A DNA stretch of 20,835 nt from Clostridiales bacterium (GTDB taxonomy: Bacteria > Bacillota > Clostridia > Oscillospirales > QAMX01), in contig JAEDMJ010000034.1 in assembly GCA_016303065.1 (NCBI GenBank), forward strand, positions 1 through 20,835, in the 5' to 3' direction. Positions 1 to 7,144 of the stretch are shown piece by piece (the first letter of the stretch is position 1; the number at the start of each line of letters is the position of its first letter). Position numbers and translations under genes: made by a program. A model generated the notes under the pieces. It searched no databases. It saw only the letters and a program-made list of their open reading frames with translations, and was not told the origin of the DNA.

Positions 1-57
1 TGGCAGAGCGTCAGCTTCCCAAGCTGAATGTTGCGGGTTCGAGTCCCGTTTACCGCT
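1..57 (+). tRNA. tRNA-Gly (anticodon CCC), 5' end outside the window
   Basis: The window opens inside the D-arm. The anticodon stem (TCAGC/GCTGA) encloses the loop TTCCCAA, giving anticodon CCC (positions 18-20), which reads GGG glycine codons. The T-arm follows with the standard TTCGAGT loop at 38-44 and a stem GCGGG/CCCGT. The 3' acceptor strand is at 50-56 with discriminator base T57. CCA is not encoded. The first part of the gene lies upstream of the window. Confidence 0.93.
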
Positions 58-64
58 TTGAGTC

Positions 65-104
65 AAAAAAAGGCACCGTTTTCAAAAAAACGGTGCCTTT
101 TTTG
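65..104. terminator. Bidirectional intrinsic terminator between tRNA-Gly and the GH51 gene
   Basis: An inverted repeat pairs AAAAAAGGCACCGTTTT with its complement around a short A-rich loop. A T-run follows on the plus strand (TTTTTTG), and the A-run on the other side gives a T-run on the minus strand. It can therefore end both the rightward tRNA transcript and the leftward M42/GH51 transcript. Confidence 0.85.
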
Positions 105-170
105 ATTTCTTCCGCAAAAAGCAACGGCGTCCGGCGGGAACGTCCGGGTTTCGCGGGGAAAACACTTCGC

Positions 171-1655
171 TCAGTAGGCAAAGCGCAGCATATTCCAGGA
201 GTGCTTTTTGAGTTTCACGCGGTGTTCTGCCGACGGGAGCGCAGCCTCAATTTCCCGCCGGGCCGGAAGCACGGCGGAGGAAGTCTTTGTGTTGACCGCC
301 TTCAGATCGTCCGAATACAGCTCAACGTGCTCAACCAGCGCGCAGTCTTCAAAGTTTTCAAAGCGAACGGAAGTTTCCGCCCCGTCGTCCAGAGAACGGT
401 TCACTGCAAAGACCACAAGCTCCCGCTTTTCTGCGTTGTGTATCACGGAGGTCTCGATGTACGGAACCTCGCCGAAGTCCGCAGAGCGGTAAGAGCCGCA
501 GTTCACAACAGGCTTCATCGCCGTCCCCCGTCCGTTTGCCGAAGCGAACATAAACGGATAGAAGGTCGTCTGAACCCAGGAAGAGCCGTCGTCGTCGGTC
601 ATGATCGGGGCGATGACGTTCACAAGCTGCGCCATACAGGCAATTTTCACTCTGTCGCAGTTGTTCTGCAGCGTCATCAAAAGGCATCCCACAACGATCG
701 CGTCTTCAAGCGTGTAGCAGTCCTCCATGATATGGGCGCCGATCTTCCATCCGGCGTTGGAGCAGTTGTACCAGACGTTCCACTCGTCAAACGAGAGGTT
801 CACGGTTTTGGAGCGTCTCTTCTTCGCCCTTACGATGTCGCACACGGAAGCAACGGTCTTTATGAAGCGGTCCATTCCCACGGAGCGGGCAAAGAACTCC
901 GGCGTGTTTCCGGATTTGTTGTTGTAATAGCTGTGAAGCGAGATATAGTCCACATAGTCGTACGCGTGCTCAAGAGCCGTAAGCTCCCAGTCGATGTAGG
1001 ACGGCATTTCCGGACTCGAACTCCCGCACAGGACGAGTTCGATCTCCGGATCCACCAGCTTCATGAGCTTCGCCGTCTCCGCGGCGACCCTGCCGTATTC
1101 CTCCGCGGTCTTGTGACCCATCTGCCAGTCGCCGTCCATCTCGTTGCCGAGACACCAGGTTTTAATCTTAAACGGCTTTTCAAAACCGTTTTTCCGGCGC
1201 ATTTGGGCGTAGTGCGTATCCGTCTCCGAGTTGCAGTATTCGACGCAGTTCATCGCTTCCGACGGGCCGGCCGTTCCCAGATTGACCGCCATCATGACTT
1301 CGCTTCCGGCGCGGCGGGCCCATTCCTGGAACTCGTCGATGCCCACCTGATTCGGCTCGACGGACTGCCATGCGAGCTCAATCCTTCTGGGGCGCTTTGA
1401 CTTGTCTCCGATCCCGTCCTCCCAGTTATAGCCCGACACGAAATTTCCTCCCGGATAGCGGACGATGGGCACGTTCAGCTCTTTGACAAGCCCGATAACG
1501 TCCCCGCGGAATCCCCGGTCGTCCGCCGTGGGGTGCCCGGGCTCGTAAATTCCGCCGTAGACCGCGCGGCCCAGGTGTTCGATAAACGAACCGTAAATGC
1601 GCCTGTCGATCTCGCCGATCCGGTAATTGCGGTTTATGATTATCTCAGCTTTCAT
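171..1655 (-). CDS. abfA: Alpha-L-arabinofuranosidase, GH51 family
   Basis: A 494-aa protein of the usual length for intracellular GH51 arabinofuranosidases, which release terminal arabinose from arabinan or arabinoxylan oligosaccharides. The N-terminus (GSFIEHLGRAVYGGIY, about residues 22-37) and RYPGGNFVSGYNWEDGIG (66-83) are family hallmarks. The acid/base Glu is E172 in CLGNEMDG and the nucleophile is E291 in FDEWNVW; a (beta/alpha)8 barrel is followed by a beta-sandwich from about residue 390. There is no signal peptide, so it should act in the cytoplasm on imported oligosaccharides. The start ATG has GGGGGAG just upstream. It lies 43 bp downstream of the M42 peptidase gene on the same strand and is probably co-transcribed with it. 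No sugar transporter is in the window, so the natural substrate is inferred from the family only. Confidence 0.93.
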   Translation of the reverse strand: MKAEIIINRNYRIGEIDRRIYGSFIEHLGRAVYGGIYEPGHPTADDRGFRGDVIGLVKELNVPIVRYPGGNFVSGYNWEDGIGDKSKRPRRIELAWQSVEPNQVGIDEFQEWARRAGSEVMMAVNLGTAGPSEAMNCVEYCNSETDTHYAQMRRKNGFEKPFKIKTWCLGNEMDGDWQMGHKTAEEYGRVAAETAKLMKLVDPEIELVLCGSSSPEMPSYIDWELTALEHAYDYVDYISLHSYYNNKSGNTPEFFARSVGMDRFIKTVASVCDIVRAKKRRSKTVNLSFDEWNVWYNCSNAGWKIGAHIMEDCYTLEDAIVVGCLLMTLQNNCDRVKIACMAQLVNVIAPIMTDDDGSSWVQTTFYPFMFASANGRGTAMKPVVNCGSYRSADFGEVPYIETSVIHNAEKRELVVFAVNRSLDDGAETSVRFENFEDCALVEHVELYSDDLKAVNTKTSSAVLPARREIEAALPSAEHRVKLKKHSWNMLRFAY

Positions 1656-1698
1656 GTGTTCTCCCCCCGTGAAAAAAAATCGGATCCTCTACTTTTTC

Positions 1699-2727
1699 TC
1701 ACCGGCAGACGTATCTCCGCAAAAGCTCCAGCGTCGCCTCAACGCCTTTCATGTGCGTGCGCTCGTATCCGTGCGAGGCATAGACTCCGCTTCCGACAAT
1801 GCAGTGGCGGATGTCGTATCCCGCGCGGATCGCCGCATCCGCATCCGAACCGTAGTGGGGGTAGACGTCCACAGCGTAGTCGATGCCGTATTCCTTCGCC
1901 GTACCAATCAGGGCAGAGGTCACACCGTAGTCGGACGGGCCGTGAGAGTCCTTTGCGCAAATCGAAACCTGGGTTTCAAGACAGGACACCGAGCTTCCGA
2001 CACAGCCCATATCGACGCTGATGATTTCTTCCGCGTCTTCCGGAAGCCCGGCGGAGCAGCCGTGCCCGACCTCTTCGTAAACGGTAATGTATACGTAGAC
2101 CTTCCGTTTCAGCCGGAGTCCCTCCTCGCGGATCTTTTTCGCAAGCGCCAGCAAAATCACGACGCTCAGCTTGTCGTCCAGAAAACGGCTCTTGATGAAG
2201 CCGCTTTCGGTCATGACTGTCCGGGGATCGGCGCAGGCGTAATCCCCCACAGAAATCCCAAGCGCCTCCGTCTCCTCTTTCGAGGAGGTCAGCTCGTCCA
2301 GAACAAGCTCCATCCCGTCAAAATTCCGTTTATCGTCCGCATAATTCCCGTTCACGTGTATCGACGGGTCGCAGAGCTGGAAACAGCCGGTATATTTCTT
2401 CCCGCCGAATCTGGTAAAGACCGTGAAATTCTCGGTCTCGGTGTTTTCCGCCCGAAGACCTCCCACCGGGACAAGGCGCAGCCGTCCGTTTGACTTCACC
2501 TCCGCAACCATCGCGCCGAGAGTGTCGATATGCGCCGCGAGCACCAGGGGCTCCCCTTCTCCGCCGAGGCACGACAGCACGCAGCCCTTCCCGGTAAGCC
2601 CCGCTTCGTAACCCATTCCCCGCAGTTCGTTCACAACAAACTCCGCCGCCATAGCGGTAAAACCGCTCGGACTCGGAATGTTCAGCAGTTCGGGGGTTTT
2701 CTTTTTCAAATATTCCAAAGCATCCAC
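1699..2727 (-). CDS. M42-family metallo-aminopeptidase (glutamyl aminopeptidase/TET type)
   Basis: A 342-aa cytosolic dinuclear metallopeptidase that removes N-terminal residues from peptides. Expected metal and catalytic residues are present: H66 and D68 in AAHIDT, the D184-D185 pair in FLDDK, E218-E219 in YEEVGHG, D239 in SVDMG and H325 in YERTH. The start is GTG at 2727, not an ATG: GAGGTG lies 7 nt upstream, and the internal ATG codons nearby have no such site. Relatives form large tetrahedral (dodecameric) complexes; some were once annotated as endoglucanases, so a role in cellulose breakdown should not be assumed from its place next to glycosidases. It is first in a leftward pair with the GH51 gene and divergent from the glycosidase gene at 2862. 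Confidence 0.9.
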   Translation of the reverse strand: MDALEYLKKKTPELLNIPSPSGFTAMAAEFVVNELRGMGYEAGLTGKGCVLSCLGGEGEPLVLAAHIDTLGAMVAEVKSNGRLRLVPVGGLRAENTETENFTVFTRFGGKKYTGCFQLCDPSIHVNGNYADDKRNFDGMELVLDELTSSKEETEALGISVGDYACADPRTVMTESGFIKSRFLDDKLSVVILLALAKKIREEGLRLKRKVYVYITVYEEVGHGCSAGLPEDAEEIISVDMGCVGSSVSCLETQVSICAKDSHGPSDYGVTSALIGTAKEYGIDYAVDVYPHYGSDADAAIRAGYDIRHCIVGSGVYASHGYERTHMKGVEATLELLRRYVCR

Positions 2728-2743
2728 AAAATTTCACCTCAGC

Positions 2744-2788
2744 ATTTTATTGTGTATTCAGCATATCACAAAGAAGAAAAATAATCAA
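2744..2788 (-). promoter_or_regulatory. Candidate sigma-A promoter(s) for the M42-GH51 operon
   Basis: On the minus strand TTGATT (2783-2788) is 17 nt from TATGCT (2760-2765). A second possible pair is TTGTGA (2766-2771) and TAAAAT (2744-2749) with 16 nt. Both lie just upstream of the GTG start. An inverted TATCACA (2764-2770)/TGTGATT (2791-2797) overlaps both divergent promoters and may be a regulator site. Confidence 0.5.
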
Positions 2789-2795
2789 TATGTGA

Positions 2796-2824
2796 TTGAC
2801 TCAAAAAAGAGCTTCGTGTAAAAT
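2796..2824 (+). promoter_or_regulatory. Sigma-A promoter of the 2862 glycosidase gene
   Basis: TTGACT (2796-2801), 17-nt spacer, TAAAAT (2819-2824). This is close to consensus with ideal spacing. AGGAGGA follows and sits 8 nt before the ATG at 2862. Confidence 0.8.
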
Positions 2825-2861
2825 AGACACGGAATAATTCTTACCGGCAGGAGGACTTCAC

Positions 2862-4805
2862 ATGAAAAAACGCTCAGAAAGCTTTTTCGGCCTTCACTTT
2901 GACTTTCACGCCTCTCCCGAAAACGCACCGGGACCGATTGGCAAAACGCTGCGCGAAGAAGACATACGCGAGATCTGCCGTCTGATACGTCCCGATTTTC
3001 TGCAGATCGACTGCAAGGGTCATCCCGGCTGGGCTTCCTACCCTTCCGGCTGCGGAAACGCCATGCCCGAATTTGCCCTTGACACCCTCGAACTCTGGCG
3101 CCGCGTCACGCGCGAGGAAGGCGTCGCGCTGTATATGCACTACTCCGGGGTTTGGGATTTCAAATACTGCCGCGAAAACCCCTCGGAGCGCGTCATGCGT
3201 GCCGACGGCAGTTTCAGCGACTCTGCGACTCGCACAAACGGCAGGTATGCCGACGAACTTCTGATCCCCCAGCTTTCCGAGCTCGCCGGAAAATACGGCG
3301 CCGACGGCGTTTGGGTGGACGGAGACTGCTGGGGAAGCGAGGCGGATTTTCATCCGGAAACTGTCGCCGCCTTTGAAAAGGAAACCGGCATAAAGCTGGA
3401 GGGAAAGCTTCCCGCAAAGCGCGGAGATCCTCATTTTGAAGACTACCGCGAATTCTGCCGCGAGCTTTTCCGCCGGTACGTCCGACACTACGTCGACACG
3501 CTCCACGCCGAACACCCGAATTTCCAGGTCGCCTCAAACTGGGCCTTTTCCGACCATATGCCCGAACCCGTCACGGCAAAAGTCGACTTTATTTCCGGAG
3601 ATCTGAACCCCTGGGATTCCTTCGACTCCGCAAGGTACGCCGCCCGCGCCATTGCCCAGCAGGGAATGACATGGGACCTCATGTCCTGGAATTTCCGCGC
3701 GCAGAACTCCATTCTCCCCGCCCACGCCCCCAAAAATCCGGTACAGATAATGCAGGAGGCCGCGGCAGTTATATCTCTCGGCGGCGGATTCCAAAACTAC
3801 ATAACCCAATACCCCGACGGCGCTCCGCGCATGGACGAAATACGCCGCATGAAACCCGTTGCGGACTTCATGCGCGCGCGTCAGGACTTTTGCTTTCGCG
3901 GCAGAGCCGTTCACCAGGCGGCAATTCTGCTTTCGACCTATGACCGCCACAGGGAATCGGGCTCGCTCTTCTCCCGCAACGGCTGCGAAAAGATCATGGG
4001 ACTTACAAGCCTCTTCTGCGACGCGGGACAGTCCACGGAGATCGTCTCCGAACACACGATATCCGGAAAATGCGCGGATTACCCGCTCATTGTCGTTCCC
4101 GAGCTTTTCGAGGGCCTTGCCGAAGAGACCGTGAGCGAGCTTCTCGCCTACGCCTTTGGCGGCGGAAATCTTATGCTCGCCGGCAAAAACACCTGCCGTC
4201 TGTTTGAAAAGCACGGCGCAGGCTTCACGACAGCAGCCGCAGACTGCCCGTTCTTCACCCTGGACGGCGAAGAGTTCGGCGCAGTTTCCGGCCCCGTTTC
4301 GGTTCAGGCTGAAAATGCCGCGCCTTACGCGTGGCTTTGCAGCAGCCAGAGAAGCGAAGACCGTCTCCCCTTTGCGGCTCTCATTCCTTTCGGCAAAGGA
4401 AAAATCGCCGCCGTCGGCGCCGACCTCGGAAGCAGCTATCAAAAGTGTTCACAGTACCTTTTCAGACGGCTCGTCCGCGCTGCGTCAGATTCGCTCTACG
4501 CTCCGGTCGCCCGCATCGAAAGCTCGCTGGGGCTTGCAGAGCTCACCGTTCTTTCAAAAGACGGGCGGCTCATGATCCAGCTTGTCAATTCAAACGGAAA
4601 CCACACCGGAACTGCCTCGGCCACCGAAGACAATCTCCCGCCGGTCTGCGATATACTGCTCTCTCTTGACGCATCAACCCGCCCCGCAAAGCTCATTCTC
4701 CGTCCGGAAGGCCGCGAGCTCCCCTTCGAGGTCCGCGGGGGCCGGGTTTATTTCACGGTCGACAGACTTCCGATACACTCCATCGTCGAGGTCGTAACGG
4801 AATAA
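2862..4805 (+). CDS. Putative glycoside hydrolase: TIM barrel plus amidotransferase-like domain (alpha-L-fucosidase-like)
   Basis: A 647-aa protein without signal peptide, so probably cytoplasmic. The N-terminal half looks like a clan-D/alpha-amylase-like barrel: FFGLHFDFHA near residues 8-17, DFLQIDCKGHPG at 45-56, and GADGVWVDGDCWG at 146-158, where D153 is the best nucleophile candidate by analogy with GH29-type fucosidases. About residues 400-560 resemble the amidotransferase-like trimerisation domain of GH42-type enzymes (DYPLIVVPELFEGL, then a GGGNLMLAG stretch). A small C-terminal beta domain ends the protein. Proteins of this architecture are variously annotated as alpha-L-fucosidase, alpha-amylase-family protein or hypothetical glycosyl hydrolase; I cannot fix the family or substrate. 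It diverges from the peptidase/arabinofuranosidase operon, which suggests a shared role in plant or host glycan use (inference). Confidence 0.75.
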   Translation: MKKRSESFFGLHFDFHASPENAPGPIGKTLREEDIREICRLIRPDFLQIDCKGHPGWASYPSGCGNAMPEFALDTLELWRRVTREEGVALYMHYSGVWDFKYCRENPSERVMRADGSFSDSATRTNGRYADELLIPQLSELAGKYGADGVWVDGDCWGSEADFHPETVAAFEKETGIKLEGKLPAKRGDPHFEDYREFCRELFRRYVRHYVDTLHAEHPNFQVASNWAFSDHMPEPVTAKVDFISGDLNPWDSFDSARYAARAIAQQGMTWDLMSWNFRAQNSILPAHAPKNPVQIMQEAAAVISLGGGFQNYITQYPDGAPRMDEIRRMKPVADFMRARQDFCFRGRAVHQAAILLSTYDRHRESGSLFSRNGCEKIMGLTSLFCDAGQSTEIVSEHTISGKCADYPLIVVPELFEGLAEETVSELLAYAFGGGNLMLAGKNTCRLFEKHGAGFTTAAADCPFFTLDGEEFGAVSGPVSVQAENAAPYAWLCSSQRSEDRLPFAALIPFGKGKIAAVGADLGSSYQKCSQYLFRRLVRAASDSLYAPVARIESSLGLAELTVLSKDGRLMIQLVNSNGNHTGTASATEDNLPPVCDILLSLDASTRPAKLILRPEGRELPFEVRGGRVYFTVDRLPIHSIVEVVTE

Positions 4806-4851
4806 AAAACTCCGCCGCGCCCATCAAAAGGGCGTTCCCGCCAAAACGCAC

Positions 4852-4890
4852 AAGCTCCCCGGCCTTTAGATTGTAAAGGCCGGGGAGCTT
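4852..4890. terminator. Perfect 16-bp hairpin downstream of the glycosidase gene
   Basis: AAGCTCCCCGGCCTTT (4852-4867) pairs perfectly with 4875-4890 around a 7-nt loop. There is no clean T-run (CGCTTCTCTC follows), so it may be a 3'-end stabiliser or an imperfect terminator. Confidence 0.6.
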
Positions 4891-4928
4891 CGCTTCTCTC
4901 CGGGAAACGAACCGCTTTGCCCGGGACG

Positions 4929-4951
4929 CCGCGCTTCCAAAAAAAGCGCGG
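4929..4951. terminator. Second hairpin of the 3' cluster
   Basis: CCGCGCTT (4929-4936) pairs with AAGCGCGG (4944-4951). The plus strand continues GTGCGTTTTCATTTTTTC, so the pyrimidine tract is displaced from the stem. It is probably an auxiliary terminator. Confidence 0.45.
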
Positions 4952-4983
4952 GTGCGTTTTCATTTTTTCTTCCGCTTCACAAA

Positions 4984-5022
4984 CTCAGAATCAACCGTCA
5001 AGCCGGATTCTGAGTTTTTTTG
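4984..5022 (+). terminator. Intrinsic terminator for the rightward glycosidase transcript
   Basis: A 12-bp stem (AAACTCAGAATC/GATTCTGAGTTT) is followed directly by a run of Ts on the plus strand. The stem overlaps the last codons and the stop of the convergent minus-strand gene ending at 4998. Confidence 0.8.
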
Positions 5023-5768
5023 CCCTTTTTCTTCCGGACGGCGCCGACCGCCCAGACGACCAGAAACACCGCCAGCAAAAGCGCAAGGGAAACAGCCGAA
5101 AAGCTCAGCCACAGCTCCAAGGCGTACGACCCCGAGCCGTATTCCCTGTAATTTCCGTTTTCGTCCCTGCCCGGGAAACTGTCTCCCGCTCCTGCGGCTT
5201 CCCTGACTTCAACGGCGTTTCCGTATTTTGCCGCTGCCGTCCTCGAATAGCGCCCCACGGCCAGCGGGCTCACTCGCAGAACAACCTTCCCGCGCTCCAG
5301 CTCCGCCCGGTCAAAGGCAAGGTCCCGGCAGCAGTCCTTCAGAACGGCTTTATAAGTCTCTTCCAGCTCGTCATGCGAATATTCACAGGGCACAAGTTCA
5401 ACAACGCAGGTATTCGAAAGATTTTCTTCGAGGTAGGACATGAGCGCGTCCTCGCCCCCGGGAACAACGCCGATCGTCCAGCGCTCCGCCGTAAAATCGT
5501 CGCCGTATTCCACGGCAAGCTCCCCGTTAAGAAACACCTGACCCGTCGCTTCCACAACGCGGTACTCTCCGTCCGCGCCCGTTCCCGCGCCGGAACGCTC
5601 CATATACGAGACATACCGGGGATAACCGTACTCCTCCCAGTAATTCCGTATATCCATCATTGTGCTGCCTCCCCGGAGTCCGTCCAGCACGCCTCCGTAC
5701 TCCGCAAAAACACCGGGACAGACCGCGAACAAAACCAGCAAAGCACATATGAACCGCTTTATCTTCAT
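4998..5768 (-). CDS. Hypothetical secreted protein anchored by a C-terminal membrane helix
   Basis: A 256-aa protein whose family I do not recognise. It has a signal peptide (MKIKRFICALLVLFAVCPGVFA, cleavage likely after residue 22), an extracytoplasmic domain of about 190 residues, one C-terminal hydrophobic helix (roughly 212-236, LWLSFSAVSLALLLAVFLVVWAVG) and a basic tail (RKKKGKK), giving a type-I topology. Cys residues in the ectodomain (NTCVVELVPC, KDCC) could form disulfides. The ATG at 5768 has GGGGGAG just upstream; an in-frame ATG at 5801 would overlap the previous gene and lacks a site. It begins 16 bp after the stop of the gene at 5785, so the two are almost certainly co-transcribed and may act together at the cell surface. 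Confidence 0.75.
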   Translation of the reverse strand: MKIKRFICALLVLFAVCPGVFAEYGGVLDGLRGGSTMMDIRNYWEEYGYPRYVSYMERSGAGTGADGEYRVVEATGQVFLNGELAVEYGDDFTAERWTIGVVPGGEDALMSYLEENLSNTCVVELVPCEYSHDELEETYKAVLKDCCRDLAFDRAELERGKVVLRVSPLAVGRYSRTAAAKYGNAVEVREAAGAGDSFPGRDENGNYREYGSGSYALELWLSFSAVSLALLLAVFLVVWAVGAVRKKKGKKTQNPA

Positions 5769-5784
5769 ATTGTTCTCCCCCATC

Positions 5785-6414
5785 TCACTTTTTCCGCGCA
5801 AGTTTCAGCACTTTTTCCGTCACGGCCTCTTCGACGAGCCGGTATTCGGCTGTTTCGGGCGTTATCCCCTCGGAGGAAGCAAGCTCGGAAACCTCCTTCT
5901 CATCCGCTCTGATATTCCATTTTTCGGCGAGATATTTCGTGACCGCTTCCGTTTGGATATCGATCATCGCCTGCTCCTGAATGTAATACATACAGTCGCC
6001 GGATATCTGGCCGCCTGTAAAAAGCACCCCGGAGGAATTCAGATACTCCTCCAGAGAAATCCCCAGAAGCTCTGCGGCGGCAGAATATTCCTCCAGCATC
6101 GCGCCGCTTCTGCTTTTCACTTCCTCTGCGTTTATGACATATTCGCAGTCGGCGAGCATCGCTCCGGCCACCTGTGCATAGGCCTTCTTTTCCGCCGCTT
6201 TTCCCGTTCCGTCAAGACTGTATGTATAAAAAATCGGACGGCAGTACCACGGCATACGCAGAACCCGGCTTTCGCCGCTATACGGAGCGTAATATTTTAC
6301 AAGCTGCTCTGCATACGCCGGCTTTGACAATTTTATACTGACGGCGGCTGCGCCGACGCACACAAGCCACACGCCAACCGCAATCAGAAACGCCCTGAGC
6401 AATTTATTCTTCAC
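5785..6414 (-). CDS. Membrane-anchored protein with a trigger-factor C-domain-like region
   Basis: A 209-aa protein. Residues 5-27 form one N-terminal membrane anchor (RAFLIAVGVWLVCVGAAAVSI). Residues about 80-209 look like the helical arm of trigger factor: MLEEYSAAAELLGISLEEYL, then YIQEQAMIDIQTEAVTKYLAEKWNI, then EEAVTEKVLKLARKK, in the order seen in the trigger-factor C-terminal domain. There is no PPIase or ribosome-binding domain. An extracytoplasmic holdase-like role is inference. The likely start is GTG at 6414, preceded at 7 nt by GGGGGT; the upstream in-frame ATG at 6543 has no Shine-Dalgarno and would add a low-complexity Arg/Pro-rich leader. It is first in a pair with the gene ending at 4998. 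Confidence 0.72.
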   Translation of the reverse strand: MKNKLLRAFLIAVGVWLVCVGAAAVSIKLSKPAYAEQLVKYYAPYSGESRVLRMPWYCRPIFYTYSLDGTGKAAEKKAYAQVAGAMLADCEYVINAEEVKSRSGAMLEEYSAAAELLGISLEEYLNSSGVLFTGGQISGDCMYYIQEQAMIDIQTEAVTKYLAEKWNIRADEKEVSELASSEGITPETAEYRLVEEAVTEKVLKLARKK

Positions 6415-6505
6415 AAGCTGACCCCCATTCCAAAAATTTTTCGGCACAGACCATTTGCCGCGCCCGTCCGCCCCCCTGCGCCCCCGGGGAAAACGGGACG
6501 CGATG

Positions 6506-6529
6506 AATTCCGGCAGCCGCGCCGGAATT
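6506..6529. other. GC-rich hairpin in the 5' UTR of the 5785-6414 gene
   Basis: AATTCCGGC (6506-6514) and GCCGGAATT (6521-6529) form a 9-bp perfect stem with a 6-nt loop, between the putative promoter (6550-6579) and the GTG start at 6414. The leader would be about 130 nt. I do not recognise a riboswitch class. Confidence 0.5.
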
Positions 6530-6549
6530 TCCGCCTGCGGCATTTCAAA

Positions 6550-6579
6550 AATATAAAATCAATTTTTTCAAAAACGCAA
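6550..6579 (-). promoter_or_regulatory. Candidate promoter of the 6414/5768 gene pair
   Basis: On the minus strand TTGCGT (6574-6579), 18-nt spacer, TATATT (6550-6555). It is moderately close to the sigma-A consensus. Confidence 0.5.
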
Positions 6580-6608
6580 ATGCGCTGCGCGCCCGGTTTT
6601 CAAACAGC

Positions 6609-6649
6609 AAGGCGCATACCCCGGTTTTCTGAATCGGAATATGCGCCTT
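6609..6649 (-). terminator. Hairpin closing the 30-codon small ORF
   Basis: AAGGCGCATA (6609-6618) pairs with TATGCGCCTT (6640-6649); after a 2x2 internal loop a further 4 bp (CCGG/TCGG) form. The base of the stem overlaps the stop codon of the small ORF. A good U-tract is missing (TTGCTGTTTG follows on the minus strand), so termination strength is uncertain. It shares sequence with the hairpin at 6972-7020. Confidence 0.55.
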
Positions 6650-6740
6650 AACTGTACATTTCCAGCCGCTGTTTTATTATCGGAAAACATATAAACCGCA
6701 TATTTCGGATCCGGAGCCGGTCAAATACATTACCGTTCAT
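6648..6740 (-). CDS. Small protein, 30 aa, unknown function
   Basis: The ORF runs ATG (6740) to TAA (6648) and encodes 30 residues, starting MNGNVFDRLRIRNMRF and ending KQRLEMYS. The peptide is basic (several Arg) with a short hydrophobic centre (FICFPII) and one Cys. AAAGGAGG lies 7 nt before the ATG, the best Shine-Dalgarno match in this neighbourhood, and a near-perfect sigma-A promoter is 24 nt before the start codon. A hairpin overlaps its stop codon, so the unit looks like a free-standing monocistronic gene about 230 bp upstream of the 6414 gene start. It could be a genuine small protein, a toxin-like peptide or a leader peptide. I recognise no homologue. Confidence 0.55.
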   Translation of the reverse strand: MNGNVFDRLRIRNMRFICFPIIKQRLEMYS

Positions 6741-6763
6741 ATTTTTTCCTCCTTTGCGCTTTC

Positions 6764-6793
6764 ATTTTACCATGAACCCGTATCTCCTGTCAA
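6764..6793 (-). promoter_or_regulatory. Strong sigma-A promoter of the small ORF
   Basis: On the minus strand TTGACA (6788-6793), 18-nt spacer, TAAAAT (6764-6769). The -35 is perfect and the -10 matches 5 of 6, with an AT-rich stretch upstream (6794-6830) that could serve as an UP element. Confidence 0.75.
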
Positions 6794-6971
6794 CAGTTTA
6801 TTTTATATTTTTATTTTTTTAATTTAATTCCCGTTTTCCGCCGCGGCGGACGCCCGTTCAAATAAAAAAATCCCGATTATATCTTTACGCTTCCGCGCCT
6901 CCGGGCCAATACCGGTGTGAACAGCCCCGGCGGCATTTCACCGCCAAAGCAGAGTTTTTCCTACCGCACAG

Positions 6972-7020
6972 AATAAGCGCATATCCCGGAAGAGGTCTTT
7001 TCCCGGAATATGCGCTTATT
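6972..7020. repeat. Long hairpin related to the one at 6609-6649
   Basis: AATAAGCGCATAT (6972-6984) pairs perfectly with 7008-7020; after one mismatch CCGG (6986-6989) pairs with 7003-7006. The 12-mer CGGAATATGCGC at 7004-7015 is identical to 6635-6646 in the small-ORF hairpin, and GCGCATA is shared on the other arm. No T-run follows on either strand. Confidence 0.65.
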
Positions 7021-7144
7021 ACCCGTTTTGAACCTGCCCGCAAAAGTCCCCGCCGGGTCTTTTCCGGACAGCTTTTTTGCGCTTTAACCCCCGCGCAAAG
7101 CTCTTTCGGACGCAGCTCACATGAAGCCTTGAGCGCTCCGGACC

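Larger units (their letters stand above)
6741..7144. other. 404-bp intergenic region between the small ORF and trkH
   Basis: It contains the small-ORF promoter, an AT-rich block (about 6794-6832) and the hairpin at 6972-7020. A weaker stem (GGCGG/CCGCC, near 6927-6944) and a TTTGCGC/GCGCAAA stem just downstream of the trkH stop are also visible. I see no convincing further coding sequence or known riboswitch; an open frame at 6885-7178 overlaps trkH and lacks a ribosome binding site. Confidence 0.5.

Noticed and set aside
93..1400. Long plus-strand open frame opposite the GH51 gene
   Set aside because: It is antisense to a clear GH51 enzyme with intact catalytic motifs; its translation is Arg/His/Val-rich, without family resemblance or ribosome binding site.
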